From NCBI GenBank assembly GCA_013331575.1, contig DUGD01000017.1:9902-19982 (forward strand): DNA of 10,081 nt. Direction: 5' to 3'. The DNA is from Candidatus Woesearchaeota archaeon (lineage in GTDB: Archaea; Nanobdellota; Nanobdellia; Woesearchaeales; UBA525). Position numbers and translations under genes: made by a program. A model generated the notes under the pieces. The model was not told the origin of the DNA. It saw only the letters and a list, made by a program, of their open reading frames with translations, and made no database searches. Shown one piece after another: positions 5,590-10,081 of the stretch (within the stretch, counting starts at the first letter, position 1; every line of letters begins with the position of its first letter).

Positions 5590-6582
5590 ATGAGGATGAC
5601 GAACGCCCGCATGCGCAAAATCATACTGGTGCTTGTTATTGTGATTGTCATCATAAATGTCGTGACAATATACACCATACGACAGCTCATACATCACACC
5701 CATCCCGCATCAGAACAGCAATATCCGCACCTCCATCCGACCATAGCACAGTTGGATGAACAGGAGTTCTCACGCGCCCAGAGACTCTATCGCACGGATT
5801 ACGCGCCGCTCAAACGCATCATCAACGACACCGTGCAGTACGGTCCGGGACAAGAGTATTTCTTCTACATGGAGAGCCTCAACACCGGTGCATGGATAGG
5901 GCTGCGAGAGAAGGAGCAATCATTCCCATTAAGCCTGCGCAAAGTTCCGCTTATCGCCGCGGCATTCAAGTGCATAGAGAACGGAACACTGAATCTCTCC
6001 ACCAAGGTGACAGTACTTCCAAACAACAGAATGCTGGGATTCGGTCCTCTATCATATATAAATACCGAGAACGAAGAGGAGTACACCATCGCCGACCTGA
6101 TGTGGCTGAACACCTACTATTCTGACAACACCGCCGCAGAAATGCTCTATCGACAAATCGGCCGCGAGAACTACGCGAACACGCTCCTGCGCATGGGATT
6201 GTCATATGAGACGGTGCAGCACGACCTTGCTGATCCGCACACGAAGATATCAGTCAAGGAGTACAGTAATGTGCTCCGCTCGCTCTACCACTCATCATAC
6301 CTCACCAGGGAGCACTCAGAACAGACCCTGCGCCTCTTATCGAACACATCGTTCAACGATGGTATCCCGGCAGGTGTTCCTGCCGATATAGTGGTGGCGC
6401 ACAAGATAGGCTATTGGCACGATGGAGAACAATTCCACGATTGCGGCATCGTATACTATCCTGAGAACCCGTACATCCTCTGCATCATGACGCAAGGATT
6501 CTCGCTTCCCGATGCGAACGCAGTCATAGCGAATCTCTCCCGCGTCACGTACGAGTACGTCGATGGACTCAGTCGCCAGTAG
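5590..6582 (+). CDS. Membrane-anchored serine hydrolase of the class A beta-lactamase / D,D-peptidase fold
   Basis: The 330-residue protein starts with a basic stretch and one hydrophobic segment (about 11-30, very rich in Ile and Val). This should be an uncleaved anchor with the rest outside the cell. A His-rich linker follows (35-50). The catalytic domain (about 70-326) shows the three signatures of penicillin-recognising enzymes in the right order and spacing: S115-L-R-K118 (S-x-x-K, nucleophile Ser115), S178-D-N180, and K272-I-G274 in place of K-T-G. The pattern YFFYMESLNTGAWIGLREKE before SxxK and DCGIVYYPENPYILCIM after KIG are typical of the class A fold. I could not place the class A Glu166 omega-loop residue with confidence, so beta-lactamase activity is not implied. 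Most archaea lack peptidoglycan, so the substrate is open: a peptide, an ester or a partner's cell wall. Family call firm, function not. Confidence 0.88.
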   Translation: MRMTNARMRKIILVLVIVIVIINVVTIYTIRQLIHHTHPASEQQYPHLHPTIAQLDEQEFSRAQRLYRTDYAPLKRIINDTVQYGPGQEYFFYMESLNTGAWIGLREKEQSFPLSLRKVPLIAAAFKCIENGTLNLSTKVTVLPNNRMLGFGPLSYINTENEEEYTIADLMWLNTYYSDNTAAEMLYRQIGRENYANTLLRMGLSYETVQHDLADPHTKISVKEYSNVLRSLYHSSYLTREHSEQTLRLLSNTSFNDGIPAGVPADIVVAHKIGYWHDGEQFHDCGIVYYPENPYILCIMTQGFSLPDANAVIANLSRVTYEYVDGLSRQ

Positions 6583-6583
6583 A

Positions 6584-6591
6584 TTCTTAAA
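6584..6591 (+). promoter_or_regulatory. TATA-like box for the archease gene
   Basis: TTCTTAAA begins two bases after the stop codon of the serine hydrolase gene and is centred about 26 bp upstream of the ATG at 6614. It supports the later start and a separate, leaderless transcript. Confidence 0.55.
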
Positions 6592-6613
6592 CCGTCATCG
6601 CCTGCCAAGAGCC

Positions 6614-7033
6614 ATGCAACCGTACGAGCTACTCGACCATACCGCGGATGCGAAATTCCGCGCATTCGGCTTGACGAAAGAGGAGGCATTCGCGAACGCG
6701 CTGCGCGGCATGGTCGCTATCGTGACGCCGCCCGAAGCGCTCGGCACAGAGGCGGTATTCCATATCAGCGTGCGCGCGGGGAGACTCGAGAGCCTGCTCT
6801 TCGACTTCATCGACGAGATACTCTTCCTCTACGACACCGAGAAATTCCTGCCGAGCATCGCAGAAGCGTTGACAATCGTGGAGCGCGACGGGAAATTCGT
6901 CCTCGATGCGACACTGCGGGGCGAATGCCCCACGAAGATATCGGGCAACCTGAAGGCAGTCACATACTCCGACATGATCTGCGCAGAACAGCCGGACGGC
7001 ACATGGCTCGTGCAGGTCGTGATCGATATCTGA
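6614..7033 (+). CDS. Archease, activator of the RtcB RNA ligase
   Basis: Archease speeds guanylylation of RtcB and lets it turn over many times in tRNA splicing and RNA repair. The 139-residue product matches the usual length (about 140). The N-terminus MQPYELLDHTADAKFRAFG carries the conserved D-H-T-A-D block (Asp8, Asp12), followed by TKEEAFANALRGM. LLFDFIDEILFLYD fits the central helix and strand. LKAVTYSDM (family form K-A-[IV]-T-Y-H-D-M) and the terminal VVIDI with its metal-binding Asp138 close the protein. The usual His in the TYH motif is Ser here. An upstream in-frame ATG (6563) would overlap the previous gene and add 17 residues of no family likeness, so 6614 is preferred, with a TATA-like box 26 bp before it. 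It ends 3 bp from the convergent 7037-7684 gene. rtcB lies 1.8 kb further on, on the other strand. Confidence 0.93.
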   Translation: MQPYELLDHTADAKFRAFGLTKEEAFANALRGMVAIVTPPEALGTEAVFHISVRAGRLESLLFDFIDEILFLYDTEKFLPSIAEALTIVERDGKFVLDATLRGECPTKISGNLKAVTYSDMICAEQPDGTWLVQVVIDI

Positions 7034-7036
7034 TGC

Positions 7037-7684
7037 TCAATCCCGTATATAATTCTCAGAACTCTCGTGTGAAAAGCGACCGATTCGCTGTTGCATCTCT
7101 GCGATAACCGTATGCGGGATGACTATTTCCCGATCGGGCAAAATTATATCAACATTCACGAGCGCGAGCTGCCAAGCATCCACAAGGACAACTGCAGGAT
7201 TGGTGAACTTTGCAAAGTAATTCATCTGTCGAGTCTCTCGTTTCACCCACACCCGTTCCATGAAGCCTTCGTGCAAGAGTGCATCGATCTTCTCTACGCC
7301 GTATAGCAAAGATACATCAATTTGCCGCAATGACGAGTACTTCGTCGGATCCACAAGATAGAGGAACGCGTCGTGGTCACGCAAGACGTTCTCCTCAGAC
7401 GAACAGACACTTATCCTGCCAAGATGATCGTCAATCACTGGACGATGATAGGTAATGCTGCGTTTTCGAATTTTCGTACGGTCGGTCGCCGCCATCCAGG
7501 CAGCCATCCAAGCATATCCGGGATTCGCCATGTAGATGCCGAAGATATTCTCATACGACCATCGGGAGTTCGCGCCCGTCGCATGGAGATGATCGATCGA
7601 GAAATTCTTACCGTTTGCCCAGCAGGTATTCTGTCGCAAGAGGTCTTGCAGCTCGTCGAGCGAAGCGATGGCCTGGGTATCCAC
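7037..7684 (-). CDS. Hypothetical protein, possible ADP-ribosyltransferase fold
   Basis: The 215-residue protein has no signal or membrane segment and no firm family match. Several elements recall the H-Y-E type of ADP-ribosyltransferase-like proteins: LHATGANSRWSYENI with His34 (a strand giving an H-x-T), IYMANPGYAWMAAWMA with Tyr51 followed by a helix (like Y-x-T-x-x-P-x-Y-A helices), AFLYLVDPTKY (107-116, a middle strand), and PDREIVIPH with Glu186 (a late strand with the catalytic-type Glu). These similarities come from pattern reading and are weak; the substrate is unknown. The start is a GTG at 7684, supported by a TATA-like box about 26 bp upstream, within the 30-bp gap after the Nudix gene. 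It converges on archease with a 3-bp gap. Gene call good, fold call tentative. Confidence 0.7.
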   Translation of the reverse strand: MDTQAIASLDELQDLLRQNTCWANGKNFSIDHLHATGANSRWSYENIFGIYMANPGYAWMAAWMAATDRTKIRKRSITYHRPVIDDHLGRISVCSSEENVLRDHDAFLYLVDPTKYSSLRQIDVSLLYGVEKIDALLHEGFMERVWVKRETRQMNYFAKFTNPAVVLVDAWQLALVNVDIILPDREIVIPHTVIAEMQQRIGRFSHESSENYIRD

Positions 7685-7705
7685 TACGAAGGGAGCGCGA
7701 CATCG

Positions 7706-7713
7706 CTTAAATA
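7706..7713 (-). promoter_or_regulatory. TATA-like box for the 7037-7684 gene
   Basis: On the minus strand this reads TATTTAAG, centred about 26 bp upstream of the GTG start at 7684. It shows that the gene has its own promoter although it lies only 30 bp after the Nudix gene. Confidence 0.6.
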
Positions 7714-7714
7714 A

Positions 7715-8209
7715 TTACCCAAAGAACTTCTTCGCGTACCGAGCGATGTTCGGCTCCATACCGTACGCATCGATCTCATCCGCGCGTATCCATGCGTACT
7801 CGCTGTGCTCCCAATCGAGCGTCACGTCCGCTGTACGCACATCGATAAGCACAGGGTAGACCTCCCAATCGGTGTTGTGCGAATGTGCGACGTACGGCTC
7901 GTGCAGTTGTACCGACGATACGTGCGCACGCAGTATCCCCGTCTCCTCACCGAGTTCCTCGATCGCCTTGTCCTCGACAGTCTTTATCTCGTCGAGATAG
8001 CCTGCTATCACATGCCATCGTCCTTTGAGGAATGAGACTTTGTCGCTGCGCTTGAGCACGAGCAATCTGTCATCGTGACGGATATAGCAGTTGAGCACTG
8101 GCGCTATCCTCGCACCGGTGTAGTCGATACGGCCGTCGGAAAAATGCGGCAGTTGTTTGTCGAGCTCCCTGATGCGATGTAAGAACTGCCGTTCGACGAT
8201 GTTATGCAT
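7715..8209 (-). CDS. Nudix hydrolase with an altered Nudix box
   Basis: Nudix enzymes cut nucleoside diphosphates linked to another group, such as ADP-ribose, dinucleotides or oxidised NTPs. The 164-residue protein has the usual size. Strand APVLNCYIRHDDRLLVLKRS (36-55) and GRWHVIAGYLD lead into the box G70-x5-K76-x7-E84-E85-L86-x-E88-E89-x-G91-I92. The consensus is G-x5-E-x7-R-E-U-x-E-E-x-G-U. The metal-binding glutamates (85, 88, 89) are kept, but the first Glu is Lys and the Arg is Glu. A later TDWEVYPVLIDV and the W-I-R-A-D-E-I motif near 140-146 fit the fold's C-terminal strand and helix. The N-terminal 30 residues form an extra helix (MHNIVERQFLHRIRELDKQL). The start at 8209 has a TATA-like string 25 bp upstream. 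Family certain; substrate unknown, ADP-ribose compounds plausible given the neighbours. Confidence 0.9.
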   Translation of the reverse strand: MHNIVERQFLHRIRELDKQLPHFSDGRIDYTGARIAPVLNCYIRHDDRLLVLKRSDKVSFLKGRWHVIAGYLDEIKTVEDKAIEELGEETGILRAHVSSVQLHEPYVAHSHNTDWEVYPVLIDVRTADVTLDWEHSEYAWIRADEIDAYGMEPNIARYAKKFFG

Positions 8210-8230
8210 GGTGTCGTTCCTCGATCGATG

Positions 8231-8236
8231 TTTTAT
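8231..8236 (-). promoter_or_regulatory. TATA-like string for the Nudix gene, overlapping the stop codon of the gene before it
   Basis: The minus strand reads GGATAAAAC, about 25 bp upstream of the ATG at 8209. The TAA within it is the stop codon of the preceding gene (8233-8235). The orientation of the box is less typical than in the other promoters. Confidence 0.35.
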
Positions 8237-8778
8237 CCATGTGCGATAAGCTCATCTAATCTTCCCGTCCAAATGCACGTCAATCTGTCCGGAGGAAGTA
8301 TTTCTTTCGTGACAATCTCCGGCAACGCATATCCGCCACGGTATGCTTCCGCCGAACGAAATGACTCGAGATATTTTCCGAGAAAGTATTGTTTCTCATG
8401 AAAACCATTAGCTTTCCAGAAATCGCTTATATATGCTGAATCGAGCACGAAAATCCTTTTCTTAGGGACGATGGTCTTGATCAGCACCATCCGCGGACAG
8501 AATTCAGGCTCTGATCGGTATTCAGAGGACCATCTCATCACATGTTTTGCAAGGCTCTCGAACGCTCCTGACTCCGTCCATGATTGTGGTTCCGGTTCAC
8601 AGAGACCGAACGAGTATTTTTTTACCGCGAAACCGGGCATTGAGAATCTATTCAGCGCATCAGAGTCTGATGGTGGACCGATAAGCGTTCTTTTCGGATG
8701 TAATCCTTCTTTCACGATACGGGTATTCCACAGGTGCGATGTAGTGTAATGATAGAAATCCATAATTTCCCATCTCAT
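8233..8778 (-). CDS. Hypothetical protein, possible ADP-ribosyltransferase fold (FYHYT ... LPEIV type)
   Basis: The product has 181 residues from the ATG at 8778. A second ATG at 8763 would give 176 residues and put FYHYTT at the very N-terminus; I cannot decide, as neither has a clear Shine-Dalgarno or TATA signal. Motifs: FYHYTTSHLWNTRIVKEGLHP (an H-Y-T strand and a W-x-x-I-x-x-x-G-L-x-P helix, as at the start of DarT-like and other ART-fold proteins), GLCEPEPQSWTES, MVLIKTIVPKKRIFVLDSAYISDFW (a strand pair) and GGYALPEIVTKEILPPDRL, whose Glu154 sits where ART-fold enzymes keep a catalytic Glu. This resembles uncharacterised archaeal and bacterial proteins with the same layout, from memory only. 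It is not KptA: the RNA 2'-phosphotransferase signatures are absent. It lies just downstream of rtcB and probably shares its transcript. Confidence 0.72.
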   Translation of the reverse strand: MRWEIMDFYHYTTSHLWNTRIVKEGLHPKRTLIGPPSDSDALNRFSMPGFAVKKYSFGLCEPEPQSWTESGAFESLAKHVMRWSSEYRSEPEFCPRMVLIKTIVPKKRIFVLDSAYISDFWKANGFHEKQYFLGKYLESFRSAEAYRGGYALPEIVTKEILPPDRLTCIWTGRLDELIAHG

Positions 8779-8873
8779 CCCTTAATCACGCCGATCGGAA
8801 CCACGTTCACTCCGTTCACTAGTTCCTCTTGGCGGTCCATGATATCATCCTTTAATCACGCCGATCGGAACCA
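8775..8873. repeat. Duplicated 3' end of rtcB (29-bp direct repeat, 70-bp period)
   Basis: Bases 8775-8803 repeat at 8845-8873 with one mismatch (core TTAATCACGCCGATCGGAAC); with three mismatches the match extends back to 8771 and 8841. On the minus strand both copies encode V-P-I-G-V-I-K-G and a TGA stop, the invariant C-terminus of RtcB. The copy at 8845 is the one in use. The 41 bp between copies include TTCACTCCGTTCACTAG, related to the CACTCCGTTC repeats near 4665-4850. Confidence 0.85.
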
Positions 8874-10081
8874 TGCGCGCGACTTTTTTCGCGAGACCGG
8901 CGTCATCGCTGACCTTGATGACCTCGTCGACGTCCTTGTACGCGCCGGGCGCCTCTTCGGAGATGCCTTTGAGCGATGCGGCCTTGATGGTCACTCCTGC
9001 GCGCTCAAGTTCATCCTTCACCATCTCGACAGGATAGTCACGCTTCGCGCGTAGTCTACTCATCGTGCGGCCGGCGCCATGTGCCGTGCTGCCGAACGAT
9101 TCTCGCATCGCGGTCTCGGTGCCGACGAGCACATAACTCGCAGTACCCATGCTGCCCGGGATGATGACGGGTTGTCCAACGGAACGGTACGCGGGCGGCA
9201 CTTCCAGGTGCCCGGGCGGGAACGCGCGTGTCGCGCCCTTGCGGTGCAGCATCACCTCGCGCTCTTTCCCGTCGATAGTGTGCAGCTCCTTCTTCGCGAT
9301 GTTGTGCGCGATGTCGTAGACCGTGACGATGCTTGCGGCAGCCTCGGCGCCGAAGACCTGCGCGAAGCTCTTGCGGATGTTATGCGCGAAGATGTGCCGG
9401 TTCGCGAACGCGTAATTGGCCGCACAGCACATCGCGCCGAAGTACTGTTGCGCCACCTTGCTCTTGAGCGGCGCGTAGATGAGGTTCCTGTCGACGAGGC
9501 CGTTCACGATCTCGGGCTGCGCATCCTCCATCTTCCGGATGTAATCGGAGCAGATCTCGTGGCCGAAGCCGCGGCTGCCGCAGTGGATCAGCACGACGAC
9601 CTGCCCTTCCTTCGTGATGCGGAACGCGTTCGCGACGGGCTTGTCATGGATCACGTCGACCGCCTGGAACTCGATGAAATGATTGCCTGCGCCGACCGTC
9701 CCGAGCTGCCTGCGTCCCCGCGCCTTCGCGCGCACGCTGACCGCGTCCGGTATTGCTCCAGGGATGCGGCCGTTCGCTTCGCAATGTGCGACATCGTCCG
9801 CTATCCCGTAGCCGTGGTCGACCGCCCATTCTGCGCCGCGCATGAGTAAGTCATCGTACTCGTCGTCTGCGAGACGGATGTCCGCTTCCACTCCGACGCC
9901 GACAGGACAGTTGCGAAAGAGACGTTCGAGGAGCTCTTTCATCTTCGGCATCACTTCTTCTCTCATCATACCCGTTGCGAGGAGGCGGACACCGCAATTC
10001 ACGTCGAAACCTATGCCACCTGGACTGATGATGCCGTCTTCCGCGTCGAACGCCGCGACGCCGCCAATCGGGAAGCCGTAG
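8845..10081 (-). CDS. rtcB: tRNA-splicing ligase RtcB, N-terminus beyond the window
   Basis: RtcB joins 2',3'-cyclic phosphate or 3'-phosphate RNA ends to 5'-OH ends, using GTP and Mn2+, in tRNA exon ligation and RNA repair. The frame is open to the window edge; 411 residues are visible and about 70 are missing compared with the ~480-residue archaeal enzyme. Visible: YGFPIGGVAAFD, then SPGGIGFDVNCG with the metal-binding Cys, GAGNHFIEF (His ligand), HCGSRGFGHE (His ligand), AHNIAKKE (His ligand), RKGATRAFPPG, GSMGTASYVL, and STAHGAGRTMSR, whose His is the guanylylation site. The C-terminus is VPIGVIKG, with the Lys that contacts the guanine. Spacings between these residues agree with the Pyrococcus enzyme within one or two residues. 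There is no intein in the visible part. A GTG at 10002 is internal (the Val of DVNCG), not a start. The archease gene is 1.8 kb away. Confidence 0.97.
   Translation of the reverse strand, partial: YGFPIGGVAAFDAEDGIISPGGIGFDVNCGVRLLATGMMREEVMPKMKELLERLFRNCPVGVGVEADIRLADDEYDDLLMRGAEWAVDHGYGIADDVAHCEANGRIPGAIPDAVSVRAKARGRRQLGTVGAGNHFIEFQAVDVIHDKPVANAFRITKEGQVVVLIHCGSRGFGHEICSDYIRKMEDAQPEIVNGLVDRNLIYAPLKSKVAQQYFGAMCCAANYAFANRHIFAHNIRKSFAQVFGAEAAASIVTVYDIAHNIAKKELHTIDGKEREVMLHRKGATRAFPPGHLEVPPAYRSVGQPVIIPGSMGTASYVLVGTETAMRESFGSTAHGAGRTMSRLRAKRDYPVEMVKDELERAGVTIKAASLKGISEEAPGAYKDVDEVIKVSDDAGLAKKVARMVPIGVIKG

Noticed and set aside
6563..6613. Longer archease start at 6563
   Set aside because: It overlaps the end of the serine hydrolase gene, adds residues unlike the family, and ignores a TATA-like box placed for the ATG at 6614.
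8233..8778. KptA/Tpt1 RNA 2'-phosphotransferase identity for the gene next to rtcB
   Set aside because: It lacks the KptA N-terminal LRH...LD.GW.-type region and the R-H-R-R residue pattern; only a general ART-like pattern remains.
9079..9849. 256-residue open frame on the plus strand opposite rtcB
   Set aside because: rtcB is certain on the minus strand with all catalytic motifs; the antisense translation is Arg/Ala/Asp-rich with no protein features and follows from GC-rich codons.
1..10081. tRNA or rRNA genes
   Set aside because: No T-loop GGTTCGAATCC pattern with a matching cloverleaf and no rRNA-like stretch were seen; GGTTCG at 4680 belongs to a simple hairpin.

Overview
The window looks like chromosomal DNA of an uncultivated archaeon of moderate to slightly high GC. 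Three things point to Archaea. TATA-like boxes sit 25-27 bp upstream of most start codons, which implies leaderless transcripts. There is an archaeal gene set: archease, an RtcB RNA ligase, a Dph2-family diphthamide protein, and the tail of a membrane-linked winged-helix regulator. Intergenic spaces are short, apart from three spacers full of hairpins and repeats. A DPANN-type lineage is a guess from style and cannot be proven here. No rRNA, tRNA, CRISPR array, transposase or integrase was seen.

Layout. (1) 1-565: C-terminal part of a COG2512-like regulator, convergent with (2) a 478-residue unrecognised protein (566-2002, minus) that carries a motif pair repeating every 128 residues. (3) 2003-2374: divergent promoter region. 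(4) 2375-3472: membrane-anchored metallophosphoesterase of the YaeI/YkuE type. (5) 3473-3920: hairpin-rich spacer. (6) 3921-4595: a Dph2-family protein lacking the N-terminal domain. (7) 4596-4967: spacer with a 52-bp tandem repeat. (8) 4968-5420 (minus): unknown protein with a Shine-Dalgarno leader, divergent from (9) 5590-6582, a membrane-anchored serine hydrolase of the class A beta-lactamase fold. (10) 6614-7033: archease, meeting tail to tail (3 bp apart) a minus-strand run: (11) 7037-7684, putative ADP-ribosyltransferase-fold protein; (12) 7715-8209, Nudix hydrolase; (13) 8233-8778, a second putative ADP-ribosyltransferase-fold protein; (14) 8845 to the window end, rtcB, lacking only its first ~70 codons.

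How the genes may work together. RtcB joins RNA ends carrying 2',3'-cyclic phosphate or 3'-phosphate to 5'-OH ends, and archease activates its guanylylation, so both halves of the archaeal RNA ligation system lie within about 3.5 kb. Between them lie two candidate NAD-dependent ADP-ribosyltransferase-like proteins and a Nudix protein with an altered signature. This could be an RNA-repair and ADP-ribose neighbourhood, but that link is inference from position and weak motifs.

The most unusual items are the 128-residue repeat protein, the Dph2 protein missing the domain that holds the first iron-sulfur cysteine, the ART/Nudix/ART/RtcB/archease cluster, a duplicated 3' end of rtcB, and a repeat shared by two promoters.
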